In this document: positions 1 through 8,512 of the stretch, one piece after another
Layout of the letters: each line of letters begins with the position of its first letter
Position numbering within the stretch: the first letter of the stretch is position 1
Origin: Nemertoderma westbladi
Taxonomy: Eukaryota; Xenacoelomorpha; Nemertodermatida; Nemertodermatidae
DNA length: 22,441 bases
Reading direction: 5' to 3'
NCBI GenBank assembly: GCA_032718475.1
Contig: JAUCBJ010003831.1
Location: 1-22,441, forward strand
Notes under the pieces: model-generated
What the model was told of the DNA's origin: nothing
Database searches by the model: none
Seen by the model: only the letters and a program-made list of their open reading frames with translations
Position numbers and translations under genes: made by a program

Positions 1-1222
1 AGAAAAGATTCCACGGTGTAGACGATGTCGCAATGTTCGCACGGGAATTTATGTAAACTCTTATCGTGAACTAAATCTAATCTCTTCCGCTCAGCACATC
101 CACCTCGACTACCCTGGTGTCTAAGAATTGCCTCCTGATTATCAGACCGGTAACTGCTACACCCGGTACACAGAATCATCCCGTCTTCCATAACTTTCAT
201 CCCCAATTTCTTATTCTTGGGTTGTTTGGTAATTAATCCCAATTCCTCCGCGTATTCCGTTCCGTACCAAACAAGGAGTTCCGTACCGGCTGCAACTGGT
301 TTACAGACACGATAATACATATCCTCTCTGAACTGGAAAGCACAAACTGTTTGTTCCTCCTCCCATTTGGCGCAGTTTACGTAGCGCATCCAATTAGACT
401 TGTATTCCCATCTCCCGCTGACAGAAAAGAATTTACCCACATCGTCCAACATCAACCAGCTGTAACCGTCAGACTTGCCGGGATTAGGTTTACCAGGTTT
501 CCTCTCTCCGCCATAAGGGCCAAATAATGTTCCCGGATTCAATTCGACCTTTGTAAACACACCTTTATTATGAATCGGAGATTTCTTTATCTCCAAACAC
601 GAGGGAATTGTTCTGCTGCCCCGGTTCCTTCCTCCACGAGTGGTTTCGGTATTCGGTACGAAGTTAAACTCCCCGTGTACAGGACACTGTAAGTCACTAT
701 ATTCCTCGCCGCAATGGTCGCAGAAAATAAAGTTGTTGAATGATTTTATTGGGCAGTTGCGGTTGGCGTAATCGACCTCCTTTCTGGGTCGTAAACCACA
801 TCGGGGTTCGAAAGGAGCCGTCGATTTAGGAGAGACTATGACATTTAAATCCGCCTCAACTGTAGAAGAACCCGAAATCTCTTCAACTATTTCTTCTCCC
901 TCGGCTACTGAGGCCGGACTTCCCCCACTAGAAGTCCTTCCCGCTCCCGAACCAACGCGTCCCAAACTGTTAGCGAGTTTATCGTTAACCGATTCCTCGG
1001 CATTCTGTACAGATGGACCAACAGTATCCGAGTGTCTACCGGAACTGACGTTATCCAACAGATCGATCGCTGTATCAGATCGATTCACATCGGGAATACA
1101 TTCCAGCTGTTCTTTTATTTCCTCGATGGAATCAGTTGTAACGATAAACGATGGCGAATTAACACCTCCTGTTTCCCTGATAATATCGGTCGGAGATAAA
1201 GTTACTAAGTTCCCTTCTGTGG
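1..1222 (-). CDS. PRDM9-like: PRDM9-like histone methyltransferase, SET-bearing exon (partial)
   Basis: The minus strand is open from an acceptor (TTTCAG, ending at 1223) to the window edge, about 407 codons. In order it encodes an acidic, Ser/Gly-rich linker; an SSXRD-like tail (LRPRKEVDY); a zinc knuckle C-x2-C-x8-C-x2-H (codons near 722-675); a PR/SET domain (about 520-220) with FGPY, GYSWL, NWMRYVNCA and ELLVWYG; a degenerate Cys-rich segment; and the first cysteines of a C2H2 finger (CEHC) cut by the edge. These motifs and their order match the PRDM7/PRDM9 family, which trimethylates H3K4 and H3K36 and, in mammals, positions meiotic recombination hotspots in the nucleus. The tyrosines matching human Y276, Y341 and Y357 are present (codons 462-464, 312-314, 264-266). 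The finger array that would set DNA specificity lies outside the window. No stop or frameshift is seen. Confidence 0.88.
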
Positions 1223-1319
1223 CTGAAAGCGGCCATGTTTAATATATTACTAATTTTATAGAAGTAGACAATTTTAAGTAGACAATAGAAGAAGACATTT
1301 TAGACAATTTTTAAATCTT

Positions 1320-1765
1320 TGTCTCAAAAATTCAAATTTTGAAGGTATAAGGGTTTTCAAGATCGTTGATCACGATAATGCTAAAAATATTTTCTGGCGA
1401 TTCAACCATCATTGTTAGTGCTATTTTGGTCCCCCAGGATGAAAAGTAGAAGTTAATAAATGTCAAACTAAAAAATGTTGTGTTTGGTTTGATAATTCTG
1501 AACGTATACGGGTTTTCGAGGTCGTTAATCACGATAAAACTAGTTATAAATATTGCTGGTAAATGAAAACCAAATTTTGGTTCCATTCTGGTGCCCCAGA
1601 ACGAAAAGTACAAGTAGTAAAAAATAGCAAACTGTTAATTTTTGCCTTTGGTTTGTTAATTCTGAAGCTATACAGGAGTTCAAGGTCGCTGATCACGATA
1701 GAACTCGTTAAAAATCATTCGAGGTAACGCAACAATCGTTTTGTTGTCCTCGTCTGGTATTATTA
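1320..1765. repeat. Degenerate ~162-bp tandem repeat, about 2.7 copies
   Basis: The phrase around TATACGGGTTTTCGAGGTCG, followed by ATCACGATA, occurs near 1345, 1505 and 1669, giving spacings of 160 and 164 bp. Each copy also carries a second block ending in GGTGCCCCAGAACGAAAAGT or a diverged form. The minus-strand translation stays open for over 90 codons and shows the repeated phrase INDLENPYTF every 54 codons. I do not recognise the family. It could be a decayed coding repeat or a satellite whose period happens to be a multiple of three. An array with the same period lies at 19200-20050. Confidence 0.7.
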
Positions 1766-1853
1766 TATATTTTTTATTATTATATATTATTATTATTAAA
1801 AGTTAATAAAAATGAGTCTAGGTTACAGTGTCAGCATACTACAATATATAAAT

Positions 1854-2735
1854 TAGGGGTGTGCCGGATATCCGGCCGGGCCGGAATTCCGGTCTGTAGC
1901 AGAGCTATTATTTTATGACTATCTACATGCTGAGCTGACCGACTACTTTTTACCAAGAATATTTGTATTTGGTTGGGCTCAGCCTCACTAACACTTAATA
2001 TATAATAAATAGTACATGTATGGCCATATACTAATTAAGCTTACCACCGTGAATGACCAGTTTATATATTCGACAGGCAATTTAGAAACTAGTAAATCCA
2101 ATTTAAATCAGAGAGTATATACAAAAACTACACCTATTATTTCTTCGTTCTATTTTTCAATTTGCACTTTATTTATCAAATCAATCCATTATATCAAATC
2201 GGCGTAGGTTATGGTACAAAAATATTAGTTTCTCTCCACGATCCGGAAGTAGACGAGAGCGTTTCTCATCAAATACATTACCAGCCTCTACAAATATTCA
2301 CTCGGAATAAATTGAAGACGCTGGTGATACTAAATATATGTACAAGTATTTGTAAATTAGGAAATGATTCCTTATTTGCAGCCAACCAACGTAAAACGCT
2401 CTTCTCGTCCCGTTTAGTAGGGATAATTGACATATACTTACTAATCTACTTCTGATTCATAATATTATTAAAGTCAAAGTCCTTATCATGACCTTGCTGA
2501 TATGATCCAGTACGTTCGTTATCTATCGACGCAGGACCTAACGCCCAAAGGACCAAATTACGTGGTATCCTCCCTCCCTCCATTTCTGTTCATGCATAAA
2601 GGTACCATATAGCTGATTCAAGGAAAAAAGTGGTAATATATAAAAATCCGGCTTTGCCGGAATTCGGCCGGATTTTTTTTACAAATCCGGCTCCGGCCTG
2701 GCCGGTTTGAAAATAGTCAATCCGGCACATCCCTA
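1854..2735. mobile_element. hAT-type DNA transposon copy (882 bp)
   Basis: The termini form imperfect inverted repeats: TAGGGGTGTGCCGGAT on the left and the complement of TAGGGATGTGCCGGAT on the right. They are followed inward by CCGG-rich palindromic subterminal sequence (CCGGCCGGGCCGGAATTCCGG and similar). An identical 8-bp direct repeat, ATATAAAT, flanks both ends (1846-1853 and 2736-2743). An 8-bp duplication and this style of terminus are diagnostic of the hAT superfamily. The interior holds a decayed transposase end on the minus strand, so the copy is non-autonomous. It sits inside the PRDM9-like intron. Confidence 0.85.
2211..2410 (-). pseudogene. hAT transposase C-terminal (dimerisation domain) remnant
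   Basis: Reading the minus strand gives a stretch VLRWLQIRNH, a one-base frameshift, then FPNLQILVHIFSITS, an in-frame TGA where Arg is expected, and IFVEAGNVFDEKRSRLLPD followed by GEKLIFL. This is the recognisable hAT C-terminal dimerisation signature (FPxLxxLxxxxLxIxxTSxxSERxFSxAGxxxxxxRxxLxP). One frameshift and one stop show it is dead. Nothing upstream resembles the catalytic core, so only the C-terminal coding end survives in this copy. Confidence 0.78.
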
Positions 2736-3371
2736 ATATAAATGAATAAACATTTATAAATATAAACATTTGTATGGTTAATGAATAATCAATGACATTG
2801 AATGAATAAAGTTCCCGTAAAATATTGGGAGAAACATCATATTTGGTGCGGGAAGTATCGTTTTTGGTTGAAAGTGAATTAAAATTGGGTAGAAATAATT
2901 ATATTTTGGGTGCCGGTTTGAGTAAATTAATTATTTTTGGGATCGCCGAGATATTTAAATTGGGGGATGTAAATTGTTGGGGCTATTAAAGAACATTAAC
3001 AAACACAACGGGAAATAATAGCAGCAAACTATATGGCAGAAATTGTGGAAGGGGGAGTTTACCAATTAATTATGCTAAATTAATTAATAAATGCTGAAGG
3101 TAATTAATTACCGATCCGGAAATATAATAGATAAATAACTGTTTGAACTATTACCGGTATGTATTGCTTTTTTACACAATATATAGCGGGAAAAAATGTT
3201 TAAGAAGATTCCGTCCTACTGTGATTGGCCATGACATTTCCCCAATAATTTTCCCTCAATAAATACTAGCGCGATTCTGTAACGAGTAAAATTTATGTTG
3301 AGATAAATAATATATCTCGGTGAAATATATAAAAACAAAATTATTTAATTACTATGGCCGTTTTCAACCAC

Positions 3372-3933
3372 CGTGATTCTCTCCAGTGATAGACTCTGTT
3401 TCATTCACGTCTTTCATGTGAAAATCGAAACTTCCTTCTGCGCTCAGATAACTGCCACTTCCCTCGCTACGCTCGATGCTGTCGCTGTACCATTCATACG
3501 GACCTGGCGGAGAATCCGTCGCTTTCCTTCTGTAATAAGGAAGTACCAGATCCGAGTTGGTACAGGCCACGGATTCCTTGTCTGAATCATCCTCACAAAC
3601 ATCGACAATAATATCCTCAAATATGGAGTGATCCATAGAGAGTGATCCATCTTCTTCTTCGTCTTCATCTATAACATCCATCGGTTCGTCGTCGATACCA
3701 ACTATCTTATCTTCAGGAATAACTTTCCTCCCAGACACTCTATTAGTCTTTTCCTTCATAAAATCTGGGGGTTCTATTGGCTTGGCTCTGAGTTCGTTAA
3801 AACCTAAAGACGTCAGCATCTCGAATTGTTCCTTCAAGGCCAACGATCGACGCCTATCAAAGATGCTCATTAACTCCCATTCGTTGTCGGTGAAATAGTG
3901 ACGGATGGAATCGAACTCGGAATCCATTGACAT
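3372..3933 (-). CDS. PRDM9-like: PRDM9-like KRAB-domain exon (5' coding exon)
   Basis: A minus-strand ORF starts at an ATG (3933-3931), with a second ATG two codons later. Residues about 7-45 form a KRAB-type domain: FDSIRHYFTDNEWELM, an Arg-rich helix, then a hydrophobic LTSLGF end. This matches the KRAB-related N-terminus of PRDM9/SSX proteins better than classical KRAB-zinc-finger boxes. The rest is acidic (runs of D/E near residues 85-95) and Ser-rich. The frame reaches a stop at 3364, but donor candidates lie just before it (G|GTGGTT at 3372/3371, or three bases further at 3369/3368). Both leave one base of the split codon, the same phase as the acceptor at 1223/1222, so splicing would join it in frame to the SET exon. 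I infer one gene; the exact donor is unproven. KRAB in PRDM9 mediates protein contacts needed for hotspot activity. Confidence 0.8.
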
Positions 3934-4233
3934 CTCGAAGAGTTAATATATGATATAAAGTGATTTAAAAATACAATATACTATTACAATACAGTTGGAA
4001 TTTTTGATATTCTAAAAGTAGAACATAAACTGCAAAACGAATATAATATATTCAGTGATACAGTAGGTACTGTAGTAGCTTGCTAAATTAAGCTATTGTA
4101 TACGGTGGCTGAAAGCGGCTGTAGGATAGGTGTCATACGGGTCTGGTCTGGACGGTGTCTGTCGGTCTGTAAGTAGGTCGACGGTTAACGCTATAAAAAT
4201 AAACTACCGGAAAATAAAAAAAATTAACGGAAA
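3934..4233 (-). promoter_or_regulatory. Upstream/5'UTR region of the PRDM9-like gene
   Basis: About 300 bp separate the first KRAB-exon ATG from the target duplication of the DNA transposon at 4234. On the minus strand a possible acceptor (CCGCTTTCAG|CCACCG, near 4107) repeats a 15-base word found at the SET-exon acceptor, so a non-coding 5' exon further upstream is possible. I see no clear TATA box or CpG-rich core. Promoter content here is inferred only from position. Confidence 0.3.
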
Positions 4234-4239
4234 CAAACG

Positions 4240-4640
4240 TACGGAGCCCCTAAGGTGACATGAATAATAAAAAAAAATTCTAACACGAACTTCGTCTTAC
4301 TAACACGAACTTTGTGTTAGTAACACAAAGTACGTCTTACTAACACGAACTTCGTCTTACTAACACGAACTTCGTCTTACTAACACGAACTTCGTCTTAC
4401 TAACACGAACTTCGCCTTACTAACACGAACTTCGTCTTACTAACACGAACTTCGTCTTACTAACATGAACTTCGTCTTACTAACACGAACTTCGTCTTAC
4501 TAACACGGACTTCGCCTTACTAACACGAACTTCGTCTTACTAACATGAACTTCGTCTTACTAACACGAACTTCGTCTTACTAACACGGACTTTGTCTTAC
4601 TAACACGAACTTCGTGTTAGGGAGGAGGGAAATTCAAATT
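4240..4640. repeat. Left terminal inverted repeat with 17 x 20-bp minisatellite
   Basis: A 41-bp outer part (TACGGAGCCCC and onward), then exactly 340 bp (4281-4620) of a 20-bp unit, mostly TAACACGAACTTCGTCTTAC, then a 20-bp inner part GGAGGAGGGAAATTCAAATT. Most units are near identical, implying recent homogenisation. The unit is built on the near-palindrome TAACACGAACTTCGTGTTA, which can pair with itself around a central C. Confidence 0.92.
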
Positions 4641-4678
4641 TCTAGGGTATGGTATTATATTTCAATCATATAGGTACC

Positions 4679-6669
4679 TACTAGGATCGGCATGCTGCAT
4701 TGCAGCTGCATTTTTAAGAATGCTGTGCCGGCTTGTCAACAAAATTGCACCGCCACAACTCCCTATCACCCATGACATTTGCTAGATCATCCGCATCTTT
4801 AAGGCCAGTGTCCTTTAAGATGCGTCTCAAGAAAGTCATGGGCTGTCCACCATGCTTATTCACTCCATGAGGCTGCCAAAGTACAAGATTATGCACTGGC
4901 TGGTCCTCACGGCGAAAGCAATGTCCTGCAAAGCGGAGGCGATTTTGTTCTAGTGTCAAGCTTGGGGGAACCAATGAGACACCTCCAATGTTATATAGTG
5001 TCTGGTTGGAGATGTGTGCATTGTACTTGACACAATGTACCCGGCGTAGCATTCTTGTGAATGTGCCATCCAGAGATTTGGTGTCCTCAGCAGTTAGAGC
5101 CCAGCATGGACTCCCGTAGAGGAGTACTGGAACTACTGCTGCTCTAAATAATCGGACCTTAAGTTTCCGATTAATTCTCGGTGACTTCCAAATCCTGGAA
5201 AGCCTATTCAAGGCTGCCCATGCCTTTCCCTTACGTATTCGAAGGTCCTCACCTGACTTCCGGATCCATGATCCCAGGTAACAGAAGTCGTCCACATGCT
5301 CAAGCATACCATCCTTTGAGCTTATGCTCATCCGATCAGAGACTTGCTGAGGACTTTCAAAGTTAACGGTCAGAATTTTGGTCTTTCTGGAGTTAATAAA
5401 AAGACCAACACTAGAAGAAGCATGTTCTAATGAGCTGAGGAGCCGTTGGGCTCCCTCTAATGATTCTGAGAGTACTCCTAAGTCATCAGCAAAGTCTAGA
5501 TCAGTTAGGTACTTGGCAGGATTTCCTCGACTTCTGGAGCCAGTAGGTGGAGTTATCATCACCCCATCATCATTATGATGATCTAAGGACATGCGTAGAA
5601 CATAGTCAACCACAATAATGAACAAGAATGGTGCAAGTGTGTCTCCTTGGAGGACGCCCCATAACACTTCAAATGGTTCTGTGTCACCGTCAACAGTAGA
5701 CACAAATGTTGTCGAACCATCGTATACGGATCTGATTGCTGCAATAATTTCATCAGGAATCCCATATAATGAAAGTATGCTGAACATACGTGAGCGAGAG
5801 ACTGAATCAAAGGCCTTGAAGAAGTCAACAAAGATAACAGCCAGATGCCTGTCTTTCTTTTTTGATAATTCTTCAATTATCCTTCTAAGTGCCAAAATGG
5901 GCTCCATGGTCCCACGACCTTTACGGAACCCATTCTGATTTCCACGGAGCAGTCTCTCAATGGGATCCCTGATGCGATTTAATAGAATCCTATTGTATAG
6001 CTTTGCAGCAATCGAGATCAATGAGATTCCCCGAAAAGAACCATCGAGTGTTAGGTTGCCCTTCTTGGGAACTGGCACCAACTTATTTGTTTTCATTTCT
6101 TGTGGGACTCTTGTTGTTCGGTACATGTCTACTATGATGGGATAGATGAGCTTTAAACACTCAGGTATTTTAAAGACCTCAGGGGGAACACCATCTACTC
6201 CACTGGCACGATTGGTCTTAATGCTCTTTGCAGCAGCTTTCACTTCTGCAAAGGAGATATCGCCAATGGGAATATCTGGGAGTACAGACTCAGACACTTT
6301 TACTTCTATAAAGTTATCAGGCAATACCCTGTCATTATTGAGGAGCTTTTCAAAGTGGGCTTTCCAACCATTGAGGCAATCGGCTGGTGATTCAGCCTTA
6401 ACTTTGGTGGTTGGTTGGCTTTCCCACCCAGTAAGCAGATTGATTGATTTCCATGCCTGGGATGATTGCCTGCTGTCGTCAGCATCATTGATGGCATCAA
6501 CCTGTTGGTTTATTAGCTCCTGTAGATTAACAGAGTACTGCCTGTTCAGGGACCTAGATGCAGCCTTAACTGCATTCTTGGCCGCTGTAGTCTGTTTGAG
6601 TCGGGACTCTTTCTGCGCCTTATGAAGGTCATTTCGGCACTTCTGAATTTTGTTGTCAGTCCACATAGG
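4679..6669 (-). mobile_element. 5'-truncated LINE, copy A, nested in the DNA transposon
   Basis: A perfect 13-bp direct repeat, TCATATAGGTACC, flanks the copy (4666-4678 and 6670-6682), as expected for target-primed reverse transcription. The 3' end (left, minus orientation) ends in a short TAGTA tail after a GC-rich terminal hairpin-like sequence containing GCAGCTGCAATGCAGCATGC. The 5' end is truncated just ahead of the reverse-transcriptase ORF, so no endonuclease domain is present. The intact ORF indicates a young insertion. Four other fragments of the same family lie in this window. Confidence 0.85.
4714..6666 (-). CDS. Non-LTR retrotransposon reverse transcriptase (650 aa, N-terminally truncated)
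   Basis: This is the reverse-transcriptase part of a LINE polyprotein, which copies the element's RNA into the target site. Visible motifs: ASGVDGVPPEVFK (about 154-166); the palm A motif FVDFFKAFDSV (279-289); LQGDTLAPFLFIIV (339-352); the catalytic FADD box (392-395) in LTDLDFADDLGVL; NSRKTKIL; and a C-terminal LLYGSPCW / RLRFAGH / GGQPMTFLRRILKDTG domain typical of QGD-type LINEs. No apurinic endonuclease domain precedes it, and a stop codon (TGA) lies two codons before the first ATG, so this ATG is probably internal to the original ORF. The clade is unresolved; RTE-like is my guess. It would not be mobile alone without the endonuclease. Confidence 0.88.
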   Translation of the reverse strand: MWTDNKIQKCRNDLHKAQKESRLKQTTAAKNAVKAASRSLNRQYSVNLQELINQQVDAINDADDSRQSSQAWKSINLLTGWESQPTTKVKAESPADCLNGWKAHFEKLLNNDRVLPDNFIEVKVSESVLPDIPIGDISFAEVKAAAKSIKTNRASGVDGVPPEVFKIPECLKLIYPIIVDMYRTTRVPQEMKTNKLVPVPKKGNLTLDGSFRGISLISIAAKLYNRILLNRIRDPIERLLRGNQNGFRKGRGTMEPILALRRIIEELSKKKDRHLAVIFVDFFKAFDSVSRSRMFSILSLYGIPDEIIAAIRSVYDGSTTFVSTVDGDTEPFEVLWGVLQGDTLAPFLFIIVVDYVLRMSLDHHNDDGVMITPPTGSRSRGNPAKYLTDLDFADDLGVLSESLEGAQRLLSSLEHASSSVGLFINSRKTKILTVNFESPQQVSDRMSISSKDGMLEHVDDFCYLGSWIRKSGEDLRIRKGKAWAALNRLSRIWKSPRINRKLKVRLFRAAVVPVLLYGSPCWALTAEDTKSLDGTFTRMLRRVHCVKYNAHISNQTLYNIGGVSLVPPSLTLEQNRLRFAGHCFRREDQPVHNLVLWQPHGVNKHGGQPMTFLRRILKDTGLKDADDLANVMGDRELWRCNFVDKPAQHS

Positions 6670-6758
6670 TCATATAGGTACCACTACTGCATCACTGGTC
6701 TACTGCACTATCTGACTAGGGCCAATGTACTAAGGACTGTTATTTATCAGTAACGATA

Positions 6759-7022
6759 ATGGATGGTACCGGTACGGCAAACCCTACCATGTTTGAATAC
6801 ATGAAGAATAGAGGTATTCGAGAAGAATTAATAAATAAAATGCGTGAGGATAGGGTTGATGAAGACGTGGTTCGAATAATGTCGGATTCTCAATTACAGG
6901 AATACATACCATGTTATGGCAATCGCGTCCTTGTTACCGCTTTTTGTAATCTCAATGAAACCGCCAGGAGTTGTACCGGTACCGGAACTCACCTTGCAAG
7001 TGCCGTTTTAACTTTCAGATAA
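6759..7022 (+). CDS. Small SAM-like domain protein encoded by the DNA transposon
   Basis: This 87-residue ORF begins ATGGATGGTACC, 77 bp inside the LINE target duplication, and lies between the left TIR and the transposase. Residues about 11-67 look like a sterile-alpha-motif-type helical bundle: MFEYMKNRGIREELINKM, then a VDEDVVRIMSDSQLQEYIP segment, then YGNRVLVTAFCNL. The order helix - acidic Asp-led turn - (M/L)xDxxLxxxIP - GxR - helix matches SAM domains, which mediate protein oligomerisation. An AATAAA polyadenylation-like site follows the stop (about 7030). It is convergent with the transposase. It may be a complete accessory protein or a first exon; its role in transposition is unknown. 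SAM assignment is from pattern only. Confidence 0.55.
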   Translation: MDGTGTANPTMFEYMKNRGIREELINKMREDRVDEDVVRIMSDSQLQEYIPCYGNRVLVTAFCNLNETARSCTGTGTHLASAVLTFR

Positions 7023-7176
7023 ATGTTAATAAAGGAATATTTACTTGCAATATTACTGCAATATTATACTTATTAAATACTTTATAATCATTAACTTAAT
7101 TATAATTAATAATTAATTATTATATTATAATTAATATAATAAGAATTAATTAATAATTATAATTATCTACTTTAAC
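7023..7176. other. AT-rich spacer between convergent transposon genes
   Basis: About 150 bp of nearly pure A/T with TTAATTATAATTAATA-type repeats separate the SAM-like ORF from the transposase stop. It probably contains the 3' ends of both transcripts. No coding pattern is present. Confidence 0.5.
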
Positions 7177-8262
7177 TTATATAATTTCGTTTATCTCTTT
7201 AATTAAGTTCAAGTACAGAGCAATTGCCTCAGAAGCATTTTTTGGCACAGTTAAACCGTTTTCCGACATTAATAAAAGACATAGATTATACACATCAATA
7301 TCACAGGGCACAGTTTCGCGATAAGTTGCTTCTTTGATGCAAGTGTCTAGATCAGAGTTATTTACGGCAAAAAGTTGGTCAGTTGTTCCCCAGAGACATG
7401 GGCTATGGTACATAACATTTGGGCGGCCGTGTGGTACGTTGAGGTTGCGACTTGGACGAATACTATGTGCGTTCCAAATTTCTTGTACAGAGTCCAATTC
7501 GTCCTGAATAATGGCAGTAAAACAAAATTGTACAACTGCTTTCGATATAAATGTGCCATCAAAAAGCCCCTGGTCTATGAAATCTTTAAAAAGATTGATC
7601 CAGTATTCAGCACATTATTTGCGAAGGATTCCCCACCAACTCTCAATCCATTGGTTGGCAGTACTCGCCCCATCTAAATAGGCAATCTCAACGTATCGAC
7701 CCGTTCCATTTCGCCGTAAGAAGTGTTGGTAGCAACGAATATGTCCATTCTCAGTCCCGCAGTCCGCCCTAACTCGAATTGGACAACCATTCAGCTGTTT
7801 GACTGTATCTAAAAAATAACTACCTATAAGTTTCGGATTGTTGTTACTATTATAAATGCGCAGCCACAGAATTTTCCTTGAAAACCCATCAATGCATCCA
7901 CTGATACAGATCCCATACGGTTTTAATTTATCGTATCCGTCGATGTGCCAGATAAAGTTTGGACCACAGGCATAATATGATCTTCGATGCAACCATCGAG
8001 ATTGGCGCGATTCGACACCGATTGGATCCAAATCCTTAAGTATCACTCGCACGTCTTCCTTGCGAACCCTGAGACCATGTAGCCTACACTTTGCATGCAT
8101 CATACGATAGCCCAAAAGTCTTCCAGACCCATTCAATTCATGTTGAATAAATGAATAAACATCGTCTAAGTCGTCATATACACGACGCGAAAGCCCCATA
8201 GCATTAATAAAGCGTTTAATTTGGCGAACTCCTATAAGGATATTATGATCCTTCTCCAACAC
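7177..8262 (-). pseudogene. DDE integrase-type (rve) transposase, one in-frame stop
   Basis: Reading one minus-strand frame from ATG 8262 gives 215 residues, a TAA at 7617-7615, then the same frame continues to a stop at 7177. Counting the stop, the reading frame is about 361 codons. The first part has an HTH-like segment (IGVRQIKRFINAMGL), GYRMMHAKCRLHG, and the catalytic core: D108 in WHIDGYDKL, D167 in VRADCGTENG and E207 in NQWIESWW, with 58 and 39 residues between them. After the TAA, CAEYWINLF, WNAHSIRPSRN and GRPNVMY continue the family pattern, so the TAA is most simply a nonsense change within one domain. Related sequence continues upstream of the ATG (YTYKEISFVLEKD) to a stop near 8314, so the true start or exon boundary is there. 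It would cut and join transposon ends. Confidence 0.82.
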
Positions 8263-8512
8263 AAAACTAATTTCCTTGTAAGTATATGATAAATCGAAGT
8301 ACGTTTTGATAACTTAATTGTGTTCAATTATTTGCGACAAAATAATGACCTACGACCTATTGGAACCTAATAAAATTAATAAAGAAACTGAGAAGGAAAC
8401 CAGTACCACAATTACCAATACTATCAGTATTGTAAGATAATGAACTATAAGACAGTCCTTATACAGTACAGTACTACCACTACCTACATGATTGGATTTG
8501 TAATTTAATTGT

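Larger units (their letters stand above)
1223..3371 (-). other. Inferred intron of the PRDM9-like gene
   Basis: This stretch of about 2.1 kb separates the KRAB exon from the SET exon on the minus strand. It begins with GTGGTT and ends with CCGCTTTCAG, and both ends are phase 1. It is AT-rich and contains a ~162-bp tandem repeat and a complete hAT-type insertion, described separately. Between about 2744 and 3371 I see only AT-rich unique-looking sequence with TAATTAATT-rich stretches and no coding pattern. Confidence 0.65.

Noticed and set aside
838-1242. 134-codon plus-strand ORF
   Set aside because: It is antisense to the acidic linker of the PRDM9-like SET exon, whose minus-strand frame stays open for 407 codons and shows clear domains. 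It is a shadow.
2162-2455. 97-codon plus-strand ORF inside the hAT element
   Set aside because: The opposite strand carries the hAT dimerisation signature, so this is an antisense shadow of a decayed transposase.
4281-4620. Possible CRISPR array (regular short repeats)
   Set aside because: Units are direct 20-mers with no spacers, form the ends of a eukaryotic transposon, and have no cas genes nearby.
5181-6625. Several plus-strand ORFs of 60-160 codons
   Set aside because: All are antisense to the intact reverse-transcriptase frame with its A, B and FADD motifs.
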